From Acheta domesticus (lineage: Eukaryota; Arthropoda; Insecta; Orthoptera; Gryllidae), in NCBI GenBank assembly GCA_031308135.1, contig JAHLJT010000631.1, positions 224,387,654-224,451,653 of the forward strand: a stretch of 64,000 bases of DNA. The letters run 5' to 3'. The translations under genes were made by a program, and so were the position numbers. Below the pieces are notes generated by a model. That model was not told where the DNA came from and searched no databases. It saw nothing but the letters and a program-made list of their open reading frames with translations. Position 1 is the stretch's first letter, and each line of letters begins with the position of its first letter. This document shows positions 11,295 through 24,000 of this stretch, piece after piece.

Positions 11295-12997
11295 TAATAA
11301 TGCATGAAAAATAGTTATTTTCAACTTAGTTCCTCTTTATTGTATGAACACTTGTTATAAATAATGTAGTCGCCAGTAACCTTAGTCGTTGATGCGATTA
11401 AAAATAAAGAATAAACAAATAGTTTTTTTGACTTGTGCCTCTTTATTGACTATAATTCTATTTTCAGAAAAAACATTGACATTCATTGTGCTATGATAAT
11501 ATATTGTTTTCAGATCTAATCCAAATCCGACATCCAAATTCGAGTAGAACAACGCTACAAGTGAGTCCAAATGTTATGGAATGTGCAATTGCTGATATTC
11601 TACTATTATTTTAATTCACCGGATTTCTTAATAAATTCAATAAATAGATGTGGTGGTAATGAACATAAAGGTACAAGTGGTTTTGTTAATATCAACATAT
11701 TTTGTAAAATTGTACGATTTACGTAAATAAGAAATATTCAGTTTAGCGATTTCGTTGAATTGAAAGTAACAATACAAATAACGGTAATCAGTGATTTGTT
11801 AGTCTTTTACATGGTTTAAAACAAAAGTTCTGTGATTGAATGAATTAGTATAATTGCAAGAATTTACAAAAGTTGTATTCAGACTCGTATTCTAATAAAA
11901 TGCTTACCTCCATTGCCCCTCAATAACTGATTTTGAATTGGGGCAGGTTTATGTTGTAAATTATTTTGTGAAATTTGTTATTTTTCCACTAGTATTTTGA
12001 AATTGTATTGTGAAATTAGTTATTTTTTCACTTCTTTTAAGCTTCTTGGCTGACGTAAATAAGAAATATAAATGGTAATCTGGAACACGTTGAATTTGTT
12101 AACAGAACAAATGGAAATAATTTTTGTTCATAACTTTTCATGTAGGTATTTTGATGTTTTGAATGAACCATTGAACTTGTATGATATCAAGTTTTGATTA
12201 TCAAGTCCTCTAAAGTAATAAATTTTGATCAAATGTAAAAGATGATATATTACAAATCTAAAAATCTCCGAAAAAACAGCGTTCTATTATTTCATATTCA
12301 ACCTTCCAGTAAAAAAACACCTAAGCTATGTTTGTACTTAATTTAAACAATTCATTTCTAACATCAACTATCTAATGAAGAGGTGTTTTAACATTGATGA
12401 AACCTGTGATTATTGGACTAACGAGCCAACAACTTTGGCGAAATAAACTCATTTTTGTTTTTGAGAACAATTCTGAGCAACGTTTCTATATCAGTAAAAC
12501 TCCTTTTGGAAATCATTGATTGAAATGTAACGATCTCTACATCAAAATCTGAAGTAAACATTTATGAGCGATGTTATACAGATATTTTCTGCATAGTTAA
12601 CGCAGATACATGAGGATGGTACGTTTTGCTTGTGCATCAAAATAATTTTAGAGACTTAACTGAATTTTTGAATCTTAATTTTCGGCTAGAAAAAGTTTAG
12701 AATTCTCAAAAAGAAATGTCACATTTGCAACTAAGACGTACTTTGGCGTTAAAATGATTAGTTTAACTTGCTTTTAGAGTATAATAATGTTATTTCTGAT
12801 AACCAAGACTACAGTTTTGACAAAACTGATCATATTTATGGCATTTGTTTAAAAATAAACGTGAAGATGTATACACAGATCATAGACACAATTGGTTCCT
12901 TATGGTTGAGACTGCTCCGCGAGTTTTGATGTCTGGCGAAACGTGATGTCCGCAGTGGAGCGGTTCCTCGCCTGGATCGCCCGAGGTGGCTGTCAGT
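11295..12997. other. AT-rich DNA, no gene seen
   Basis: Very AT-rich with no credible exon or element end. ORFs here are short and lack family motifs. Confidence 0.55.
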
Positions 12998-13136
12998 AGG
13001 GAGTGTTTGCCACCTCGAACGTTAAGCAGTATCGATCTTCTGCGCATGCGCAGATGCACAAAAGTGAGGCGAAACTTGAACTGCGCATGAGCAGAAGATC
13101 GATAATGCTCACCGTTCGAAGTTGCAAAAACTCCCT
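12998..13136. mobile_element. Small foldback MITE (139 bp)
   Basis: Terminal inverted repeats AGGGAGTGTTTGCCACCTCG and its imperfect complement. Inner arms are TATCGATCTTCTGCGCATGC and complement. The whole element folds on itself with a ~25-base loop. No coding capacity; superfamily not assigned. Confidence 0.75.
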
Positions 13137-13404
13137 AGCTTCTCTATCGTATGGGTTTATTCGCGAGGAGACTGGCCTTAGGCAGTGTTCCGCACCCGAG
13201 TTTCGACCCAAGCTTCCTTGGAAACCTACCTCCGACGCGGGTCAGGGGACCTGCAGCCGCACCACGCGGGCGGTCCCCTCAATTCGCCTGGCACTTGACT
13301 CACACTTTCTCCGCCAGGTATCTGTCTCATTTAACTGTATCCGAGCTGTCTGGTTCGGAGGAAGTGAGATCCTGAAAGGGTGGAATGTAGGGGAGGGATT
13401 GTAT

Positions 13405-13700
13405 TCTCGGCTGTCCGGGATGAGTCGCGTCTGAGTCGATGGATCTGACGTTTCGGTCATCTTGCTGTGGCCTTCTTCAGAGCTAAACTGCTGCTTGCCG
13501 GAGACCTGCCAGGGTTTCTTTTACATGCCACAAGAGTGGCATCGCTATTGTGGATTTTCCGCTCTTTGAAAATCCGCACACCTCTGCCGGGATCGAACCC
13601 GAGCATTGGGGGTTCAAAGACCAGTAAACTAACCCTTCACCCAGGCAGACGCCGCGGTCATTTTACCCCTTTCACTTTTCCATATCTGAGAAGGTATAGC
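13405..13700 (-). mobile_element. tRNA-headed SINE-like repeat
   Basis: On the minus strand a tRNA-like head is visible near 13660. It reads GGGTGAAGGGTTAGTTTACT and has a good B box, GGGTTCGATCCC. The left part (GGCTGTCCGGGATGAGTCGC) is a separate repeat that shares its first bases with the foldback at 1886. About 450 bp of non-coding DNA follow to 14153. Confidence 0.55.
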
Positions 13701-14153
13701 CCAAATACATTTCGTTTCGTTCAGCCTGTGTTTTCGAAGAAGTCAATTTTTAAGTTTCCATTCACGAGTAGCGCAAATAGATGTTCTCGCTCCTGTCGAG
13801 AGCAAACTTCGAACACAGGTGAAAATGCCAAAATCTTGAGAATTGCGTAGGTTATGTCAGCGAGATAAGAAGATGCTCATGATAATCAGTTTCAAGATTT
13901 GTTTTCTCGAACGTTTAAGGGATTTTCAAGGTTTGTCCGTGCTCTAAAAGGATATGAAAATGTTTCTTGCAAACCGACAAGTTGATAAATTATATTCGAT
14001 CAATGTCACACTAATCAGACCACGACAAACGAACATAGAAATCAATCCTTAGAAGGAAAACGGGCGGGATGCAGGGGGGCTATGCTTTTTTAAGGAGGTA
14101 GATATACGGCTTAGGAAAAGTTGATCGCGGGATACGCCCGACGTAGCTTGACT

Positions 14154-14720
14154 GATTAATTGATTAGTGATTTTGGGCGCCATAAGTGTAGTGCATGTTG
14201 ATTAGTGCCTGTAGTACATGTAATCGATTAAGATTATTCCCGTAAGTGTAGTGCATGTTTTCGTCGCGTGAGGAGGTGATGATCTTCCCTCGCTGACTGG
14301 CAATATCCGGCGCCGACATACGTCGGTTTGCGGGGATTTTTCCCAACCAGGTATCTCCAACGAGCGGGGCACCCCCAAGCCGGGACAAGCTCTAAGCTCC
14401 TGAATAATCTCCCGACAAGTGTGGTGGTGTAGTGCATGTGATTACGAGTATAACAAGTAAGAAGTGAGGATAGGACAAGACAGGTGAAGGAAAGATCGCG
14501 CGCGGTCCGTGGCCCTTTTTTTAGGATACTGCTCCGGCATTTGCTTGCTATTGATCAGAGAAACCACGGTAAACTATCGATCAGAGGAACCGACCGCTAG
14601 AATTCTCCTCCAGACAGCGAGTGGACTCGACCTAGCTGTGTAGGTAGTATCGAAGATCCTGCCACCGTTGGGACTGGAATCCGAGGTCTGAGGCACTGCA
14701 GTGACGTCAGTCGACCTGCG
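14154..14720 (-). mobile_element. SINE fused to the last IR exon (head truncated)
   Basis: Same long SINE family, minus strand, with its tail at 14154 (GATTAATTGATTAG). The body is recognisable through CAGAGAAACCACGG and the ...GACGTCAGTCGACC block near 14700. At about 14720 the sequence changes directly into receptor coding DNA. The outermost head bases present in other copies (CACCTCAGCCGG) are missing. The receptor reading frame runs out of the exon into this SINE and stops at 14597. Confidence 0.8.
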
Positions 14721-15011
14721 AGGCGAGGGCGCGGTCGGGGGCGGAGGCGCAGCTCGGCGCAGAAGGCGAGCGCCGCCAGCGCCAGCCCGGCGCCCAGCAG
14801 CTGCAGGTGCGGCAGGACGTCGGGCAGCGCGAAGGGCTGCGCGCCCTCCGCCGCCGCCGCCTCCGTCGCCCACGCCACGCCGCGCGCCTGCAGGAGGAGC
14901 AGGTCGCGCAGGCGCACTTTGCGCCGGAAGTCCCGCTTCCAGAAGTGGTACAGGCCGCCGGCGCGCAGCCGCAGGAAGAGCGCGTCGGCCGCGCCGCTCC
15001 ACGGCCAGTTC
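14597..15011 (-). CDS. IR exon 8: end of S2, TM3 and C-terminal tail
   Basis: The acceptor GGTTGGCAG ends at 15012, and the one base before the first full codon matches the phase-2 donor of exon 7. Coding begins NWPWSGAADALFLRLRAGGL, then YHFWKRDF, as in the IR S2 end (polar pocket loop, then Gly-Leu-x-x-x-W). A final helix LLGAGLALAALAFCAEL is TM3. After RPRPRPRLAG the frame enters SINE sequence at about 14720 and stops at 14597. The last ~40 residues are therefore repeat-derived if the frame is used as read. A weak donor (CGCAG, then GTCGAC) at the junction is an alternative end. Confidence 0.75.
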
Positions 15012-18000
15012 CTGCCAACCACGTTCGCCAATGGCGCTTCAACAGCTCCTTCCATTCTTTGATTGGTTGATGTTCCCGGGTGCCTCAACTGCTAAATGTC
15101 GTGAGGGCGGGAGGGCATGGTATTCCTCCACTGCTAGAACCTGAGGTCTGACGTCCGCTTACTGGATTTTCCCCAACCAGGTTTCTCCCACCAGCGGGCA
15201 CCACTCCACCCGGAACAAGCTCTAAGTTCCCGGCATCTGGTATAGTGCATGTAATTGTAAGTTATAAGCATAAGGGGGGAGAAGGGGACATTAAGGAGGA
15301 AGGAAATATTGCATGCGCGAGTTTTTTGGGTACAGCTTTGGTGTTCGCGTGGTAATGATCGAAGAGACTACGGAAACTTCCGATCAGAATAGCAGGCCTC
15401 TAGAATTCTCCGCCAGACTAATTGAAATCGAACTACCTGTCTGTGTATTGTGGAAAATCCGCCATCGTCGGCATTCGAACCCTAGGACCTCTGATCAGAG
15501 TTGCTGGAATGCAAAAAGTGGTTGCTTTGAGCCATCTCAGCCGGTTATATACGATTTCATTTTAACTCAATATCATTCATAAGGATCCCTCGGTGGGAGC
15601 GATGGCGGACTTAATGAGCACTCATGAATTTAAAACAAAAATACTTTTGTTCACTGGTTCACACGCTTTAAGGCTTTACACGTTATGGTTTTAGAATTTT
15701 ACAAACGTGTACTTCGTTTATTGACCAATTTTACACTTCAGGTTCACCCAAAAGGGATTTTGCAATTGTTGTATTTTTTAAATTTAGGTGTCTTTTGCTT
15801 GGCTCTGGGAAAATGGAGCTCCAAAGGTGAAGATTTATTAGTTTTTGGAGTCATGAGGATCAGGTTTCTTAATTCTTGGGAAGCGTGCTTACGACAAGGT
15901 CGTATCCAAACGTTTTTGTTTGGGGGAAGAGTGGGAGTGATGAAAGCTACTCATTTGCTATACAAACAAAGTTATTACATTATTTCCTTCTCATAATTAA
16001 ATATTCCACATTCGATGTAAAATTATACGAAATTCAAAATAGAAAACGCTAATTGTTGAAGTAAGTAGTGACCTAAGTATTTCGGGGACGGTCTGATCTC
16101 ACCTCCTGACCGCCTCTGTGCCGGCTGAGTTTTGGTCAGGGCCGCTGTCTCCGCAGCGACTTTGAGCAGGCGGTCCTGAGGTTCGAATCCGTACGGTGCC
16201 GGATTGTCGACACTAATTAGATAGCTAGGACGAAGTTTTCCACCGTCTGGAGGACAGTTTAAGTGGCCTGTTGCTCTGATCGCTTGTTTTCCGTCAAATT
16301 TTAAGGTAATTAGTCCCGCTAGTACGGTGTTTTTTCTTGGGAAGTGGCTTCCCCCGATGGATGGCGGGATCCGGCGCCGACCAACCGTCGACTAGAGGGG
16401 TTTTCCCGAACCAGGTATCTCTCACCAGCCGAGCACCGCCCCAGCCTGGACAAGATCTACGCTCCCGACCGGTCTATCGGCATGTATGGTAGTGTAGTGC
16501 ATATATGTACAAGTGTGAGTAAGTAAGAGGTGAGGATAGGACAAGAAAGAGGAAGGAAAGATGATGGGCGGTCCGTGGCCCGTTTTTTAGGGTACTGCTC
16601 TGGCGTTCGCCTGGTATTGGTCAGAGAAACCACGGACAAGTACCGATCAGAACAGGCAGCTGCTAGAATTCTACTCCGGACAGCGACTGAATTCGACCTA
16701 GCTATCTGGGGGGTTTCGAAAATTCCGCCACCTTTAAGAGTGGAACTCTAGGACGTCCCGGTCAGAGGCACGGGTGTGACATCAGTTGACACCCTGCGCC
16801 ACCGGTCCCGGTTGTCCCAGCTGCAGCAGTGCACGGCTGGGAGAAGTTACCTGGAGGGGAAAAAAACGTCGAGTCGACGTGTACGTCGGCGTCACTATAC
16901 AGCGAAGAAGGAATTATTGCCACCTCCCGCGATAAAACATTCACTACACAAACGGTACTAATGAGCACAGCGGTTGACATGTTTGGAAACATCAATGAGC
17001 TAATTAAATAATCAATCATTCAGTCTATCCGACAATTTTCATTCAGATGATCTTGGCTGTCCGGGTGATGCCGCGTCGAAGGCTACGTTACCGTCGTTTC
17101 GACCATCTTATCGTGGTCTTCCTCAGGGCTGGGATGCGCCGGGATGGTCAGCGCTCGGATTTATATATTGGTGGGGGCCGAATACGATTGGCTGAAACAA
17201 CCGGCCAATCGGGAGGCCGCACGATTGGCCGGCTGTTTCAGCCAATCGTATTCGGCCCCTACCAATATATAAACCCGAGCGCTGATCATCCCAGCCCTGA
17301 GGAATACCCAGGGCGCAGGACTGAGGCGCATTCCAGCCCTGATGATAAGATGGTCGATACGTCGGCAACACAGCCTTCGACGCGGCGTCACCCGGACAGC
17401 CAAGACCATCCACATGAGTCTGGCCGCGGAAGCCTACGACTTTAATTGATGATTGAGAGCGGGCGCGGGCGTGCACTTACGGGCGCGCGTGGACGAAGCT
17501 GAGCGACTCGCAGAGCGAGCGGCGCATGACCCGGAAGAGCTCCCAGCCGCGCTCGTACACCGTCATCCCGGCCCAGTCGTCGTTGGTGAGGACGAGGCCG
17601 AAGCGGCGGCGGTGGCGCTGCTCGAGCAGCGAGGCCGCGCCGCGCGCGTCCACGACGCCGGCCGACAGCCTCGCCGCGCGCCGCCGCGCCGCCAGCTCCC
17701 GCCCGCTGTACACCTCTGCGCCGCGCCGCGCCCACGCACTTGCAGGCAAAGTGTTAGAGCTCGACCGAGCGAAGAATGGAGGAGGTGATGGCGGCGCGTC
17801 GTGGAACTAATAGTGTAAACACGGGTCTGTACAGCCAATTTCGCTAATAAAAGTCGCGAGGAGCGTGAAGCGAGTTGTTTATCGGTGTAGCTTTGGGAAA
17901 TACGAGTTCTCGTTGAGGCGTGACAATTCGCGGACAGGCAAGAAGTCTTGCAGATAATGTTATTAAATTTTGTGATAGTGAAATAAAAAGGATCTAAAAT

Positions 18001-21000
18001 ACTTGTAGGAAGCTTAGTCATCATCATTCATTATTCATATTTTGTATACTTTATGCGATTTGTTAGACAGGCAATAAAGTACCAAAACATTAACTTTACT
18101 GTCATAAGTATATTGAAACAAACATCAATTTTAAAATGTCCTGCCCTTGCACACAAACTGCTTATATAAAAATTATTGGGCGATTATTTCGACGTAACCC
18201 GTTCCGAATTTATGTTCAATGTGGGCGCCAGGAAAAGGTTACGTTTATTATTATTGAAATTAACGCTTCAACTGCTATCTAACATACAATAAATATCCTG
18301 CTAGCTGGGCCGATGGGTTTCGTAAGAAATAATCGCTATTGCCTACTGAGAGCCGATTATTCGATCTGCCATCTATACAGAGTGGCGAGGAATCTGAAAA
18401 CTTATGTTTATCTACTTATTAACTGGAATTGGCCAAATGAAAATCATCTTTTCTATTTCAAAAGAAACTTAACAGTTTATTCAATATGCCAGGCAAAAAT
18501 TATTACTTAAAAAAATAATAACAATACAGAATGTCCTTTGGTCATGACCTTTCTGAACCTCGTACTGCAGTACCCGTGTTCGCGCGCGCTTGTTTGATGA
18601 CGCCCGCAGAACCAGTTTCTCTTCATCCGGTGACGAGGATTCCAAGTCCAAATACCAGCTTCTTTTCTTCTGCTCTTCACAACTGCCGTCGAGTCACCAA
18701 CCCTCACCGCTTCAAATATCTGACCGTTCTAATTCAATTTACTGCGAAAGTTCCCAGTTCTTCCCGACTACGTGACGCAAAATATTAAAGTTCAACAAAC
18801 TATTGCTTATTAACAAATATTCCGAGTCCTGTTGCAAACGAATTCATATGAGTTCAGAGTTTAAGTTCCATTCGTCGCACTCAAGAATTCTCAAAGTCTT
18901 ACAAGTTCTAATTTCCACACATCACAAAAATCCAGAGTCTGAGAACTATTCACTCTAAAGAGAAATTTACAAGTCCCAATCTCATAACATTAATTATCCG
19001 CGAGCGACCCGCACAGCACCACGGCATATGTCCGAAATTAAAAAAGTCTTTCTCTTCAGCGCTTCAAAACTCGGCCTATCTCCTCTTCTGTTTTTTTTAC
19101 CAGCAAAAAAAAACGACGCACTTCCGTCACGAATAGACTGTCACTTTCCCCTGGCAAATCCCTCAATTGATTACCAAATCGACTAGCTACGCCCTAGACT
19201 GTCATTGCTTTTTCAACCAATCTCTTCACCGCTTACACTATCAGGTAGCCGCACCCCTCAGGTTCAAGACTCGAATGAAGTTTATTGACCTTGACAACCA
19301 CTCGACTGCCGTTGCTAGGGCGCCATATTCCTATTTGTTTACCCTTGTAATTTACCCCATTTACGACAGATATTAGTGCATAAAAATATGTGACATTTTG
19401 GTATGTCACAATATAATATATTCATTATGGTGATAGTTGCTTCACACGTAAAAAATAATTTGATTTGGTATATATTCTGAGAAACTACTTAAGTTAAATG
19501 ATTTACATGAATATTACACTAAAATGTTTCTGCTCATTGAAGGAATTCGATCAACATTTTGAATCCCTCTGCAGATAAAAATAAAATTTTATTTCTTCTA
19601 ATGTGAGGTGCAGACATGCCCAAATACAGTTAACATATTCATTAGAAAGATATGAGATTTGTGACGAAATATATCGCGCTTTCTTCCCGCAACAGTTTGG
19701 CATGGTTCTATTTTTAATTTGAGTTGAGTATCTTTACATCCTGTCTCTGTCGCTTCGGCTGTAAACACAAACAGTGGCGCGCTCCTGTAAACATCATTCT
19801 CAGCTTGGTCGAGTTATACTTCGACGATCGCATAATAGTAGGAAAGTTTAGGTATAGTCACGCGTGCCTGAAGTTATTATTTTCTGAACACATCTGATCT
19901 CACACGTGAGATAATGTTATTTACATAACCAATACAGAAAGTGAGTCTTTTTTAGTTTTCAAGAATAATTAGCTGTATTTGGAAATAATACACGCTGCCG
20001 TATTATGATTTAAATCGTCTGAAATTATGACAAAATTGACTGAAACTATGGCTTCTTTGCTTGACCGAAAGGAGCATGTATAGCTTGAGCATTGTTCCAA
20101 TGTACTTTTTGTACACTGCCTTGAATTTTGAATGCATAGTTCTCTGAAAAGTCGGCTACTACTACCGCACAAAACTAAAATAATACAAACAATATCTCTA
20201 AAACACATTGTTTGCCCCATGATTCCGCATTGATGAGCGAAAACTGCTTTTTGATGTTGTGAACCGTTAAGAAGATATGGAGGTGGCTCAAAATTGGTGG
20301 GTCACCCAGTAAATATAGAAGTTTATGCCTTCTAAAATATGTAACAGACACATTTAAATGTTTGAGAATTAATCACTAAATAACGAAAACAAGATTTACA
20401 AATCATAAGCTTTTATATATGTATAGTTCTCCTAGGTCCATAGAAAGCAAAAATGAAAATGTTACTTTAACTGGTAATAACTTTGGTAAATTCTCATTTC
20501 CCATCGATATTCTTTAACTACTATAAATTTCAATTCGACGTAAAAAATATTTTAAAAAATCCGAGATGAAGTATTTGAGAAAATGAATTTTGAATAAAAA
20601 TTCGTTATTATTTACTTTGGCCTTATTAATGCCCTTATAATTAAGTTTATCATATCAAACTTTTGGGATGGGATGTACTCATTAGAAATATAAAGCAAGT
20701 TGCAAAGTGAAATCCAATTTCAAGATGTTTTACTAGTTTTTTAGATAATACCAACTGAAACTCATGCAGAATATCATATTTCAAAATTTTCGAAAGGAAG
20801 TAAAATTAGTGGTCCTACAACAGCACATACTTTCCCGTGTTAGAGGAAACCGCTAGGTAGTACTGAAATATTGCACTTTATGAGCTACTAACATCTTAGC
20901 TATTATTTGAAAACGTCCAATTCAACCAAGCGTACAACTCACTGATTCAATCGCAGTGTAGTCAGAACTATGTGAATTCTACAACTGCATAAAAATAGAA

Positions 21001-24000
21001 TACAAAAGTTTTGTAAACATGTATTGGAAAACAAAGCCTGATACCCTGGACAATATAGAAATGCATTCCATAGGGCCATGATTAGAGAAGAGTATTCTAA
21101 AACCATCAGTGGCGTAGCCTGAGTTTTGGCTTAGGGTATGTAACTCGAGAAATGAGAAAATAATTTAAAACTTTAATTATAATTTAAATATTTCTCATTC
21201 ACCAATACCATTTCTGTCACTTTGATCAATTAGAGCACAGAAAACTGATCCAGTAAAAGTAATAATAGATCACGTACTTCATGTAGTTTACTGGTTGAAA
21301 GTTTAAAAAAGTTGACTTAAGTTCACGGCCTAGCAAAATATAAATGTGTGTCCTCATTCTTTAATAATAAGATGACTATCAAAACCAATGATTTTCAAAA
21401 TTGTCCAATTCATATGATTTCGAACCCAGTAGAATTGGCATAATTTATAAAATGGAAAACAATGATCTACAATAAAAATATAGTAGGAAAGAGAAAAATC
21501 AATCAATTTACATTTATGTAATGAAAAACAGTTGACAGTTGTCCTTTGCTGCTTACATCAACGGTTTCATCAAGTATGGCGGAGACAAAAGAGGCTTTAG
21601 AAATTTCATTTTTAATTTCATGGGACATAACCGTGCTCACACTTGAAATCCAATGAATCTGAATTTCTTGGTGAGATTGCACGAAACACTGGAATTTTCA
21701 TATCATCCGTGTCAGTTTTATCATATTTCATTATTTCACTTGTATAGTTCATGAAATTTTCTCTATTTGATGATCCCCTATTTTCATTACGGCTAGAAAA
21801 TGCAAGCCCTTGTGTCCCAAAAAAGCATTCAACTCGAAGTGTGACAGATTTTCCCTTATATCACCGTTGTATTGCTCAACATAGCCTGTGTTGGCTGTTT
21901 AAATAAAATTGTATCCTCTCATATTTTTTTCAAATATTTTTAACTGTTTCTCAAGAGCTATAATTTGTCCACGGCACAAAAATACGACTCCATAATTATG
22001 TAAGCACATTGGATCGCGTGGTGCTCGCCATTCCAGGGCACAGATGTGGATTGCACAGTCAGATACCTTTGTGCATTCAACTAGCACAATCCCTAACATA
22101 AATTGGCTACAAATATATAGTTGCTAAGTGCATTAAAATAAGGTAATAAAACGACAATGTCCATTAATTAACCTCGTTCTCTTACAAACACCGAAGAGAA
22201 CAATGAAGTTTCGTAAAACGACAACTTTTTCGTAGGCACCACGGTAGGCACCCTGGGTGTAATGGGTCAGTGTGCATCTCATTCTCAGCGCAGGCTTGGC
22301 GGCATTTTAGACTGATTCGTTTATCCTTGTGAAGAATCGAATTCTCAACGGCGCAATGTTTGAAATATATTGAAATATTTTGTAGTAGAAAATGAAAATA
22401 ACAAATTGACAATTTACAATCATTTTAAAATAAAATAGCTGATATTGTCAGGGTATGTAACACATCATCCACATCCATGTACGCTACGCCCCTGAAAACC
22501 ATGCAAAAATATTCTTCTCACTACAAATGGTACAGCATTTCATGCGAAAACTAAATATTTTCATGCAAATACCAACATAAATGGGATAATTATAACTCCT
22601 TTTCATACAGCTCCATCAGGTCACAACAAACACACGTAAGTCACAGATATTTGCGTGCGCAAAGTGAATTCCATTGTTGCAGACCCTGCATTGTCGCTGT
22701 TCTGAGAGCTATTATTTTTTTAAATTTTTATTTCAAATATTTCAAAATAAACAATTTCCAAAATATTAATTTGTAAATGTATAACGAAAGGTCGAATGTA
22801 ATAAACGAACAAAAATATAATATACATAATTGCAAATTCTAATTTACGCCGCACCCAGCTGTCCGAAGCGCAGTAAATTTACAGCGGGCTATTATGTTTG
22901 TCACAAAATTATAGAAGAACTACTCGTATTTTGAAAAAATCAACATGACCTTATTTGAAGATCTGTTTCTGATGAGCATATTTCATTAAGAAAAACAATC
23001 GTATCTTCACAATTGTAGTTGTAGAAAAACGCCAAAATTTTTTAATTTTAAAAATTTTGTGCAAAATCAGGCATTTCAACGAACATGAAACCTGCCCCAT
23101 TCTCTTAAGCTTCCTTTATGATATTTCATTTCCCAATTCAATCAAAAACCGTTGTGCGGTATTTAACAAAAACTGGTTTAAAGAAAATAAAAAAAAATTG
23201 TCTATGTTTGACACAATTTTTCAAAAAAAATACTTCTGTTTTTGAATAATTGAAGATGGCATTATTTAAAGACCTGTTTTCATGAACATATTTCATTAAG
23301 AACAAAAATTGTATTTTCAGAATTGTAGTTGTAGGAAGATGCCGAAAAAAGTTTGAATTTTTTCAATTTTAGAAAAATGAGAATTTTCAACCAACATGAG
23401 ACCTATGCCATCCTCTTAAATGACCTTCAGACTATCCAACAACAACATTTAGTCAAATTGTTGGCGCCATTGTTTTGAAAATGTCCCAGGGGCTCATGTA
23501 AAATTAAAATATCGGTTTCATATTCAAAGGGTCGCGAGATCATTCAGATCGATCGGGGAATATCAATTTTGGAGAAAATCGGCTGAACGGTTTAGTCGTT
23601 AGCGTTGTTCACTGTCGGACGGACAGACGTTTTGCTTTCAATTGGTTTTTCGGTATCAAGGACCCACAAAATAGGGATTCTGGCTGCACCACTTGTTAGA
23701 AGATTTTTTTCTTAATGTAGCAACTGGATTTCTCTACTTTTTAGTTACCAGGGACTTGTAATAAGAGTTTTTCTGCCGAAAATCCGCCATACGGAAAAGT
23801 AATAATGCCAAAAATACAATATTCAGTGTTGTTTCGTCATTCTAAAATGATTTTAAAAGTTTCAGTCGAATCTGAAGATGGTCGGGAAATTTTGGTCGAT
23901 TTGACATGGAATGACCTCAGTGTAATATATTAATTAGAGCAGATGACTGATTACAACAAATCTTCTAACCATTTAATATATTGTACAACATTCGCATAGT

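Larger units (their letters stand above)
16264..23447. repeat. Copy 2 of the 7.2-kb duplicated block
   Basis: Counterpart of 1105-8297. This copy holds the in-frame IR exon 7 and lies in introns 6 and 7 of the receptor gene. It continues naturally on both sides, into a SINE head on the left and a dispersed repeat on the right. It is therefore the better-supported context. Confidence 0.9.

Noticed and set aside
14701..15144. Long plus-strand ORF opposite IR exon 8, and similar ones at 2284-2649, 17453-17788 and 39267-39686
   Set aside because: Antisense frames of very GC-rich exons have few stops; products are Ala/Arg/Pro low-complexity without motifs, whereas the minus strand gives IR motifs and splice sites.
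16150..16200. Possible tRNA gene (B box GGTTCGAATCC)
   Set aside because: The cloverleaf cannot be closed and the sequence runs into a SINE body; the same applies at 10925, 13605, 50351 and 58245.
17716..17739. Upstream acceptor CTGCAAG for IR exon 7
   Set aside because: It would leave phase 2 and break the join to exon 6, which leaves phase 1; the GCGCAG acceptor at 17716 fits.
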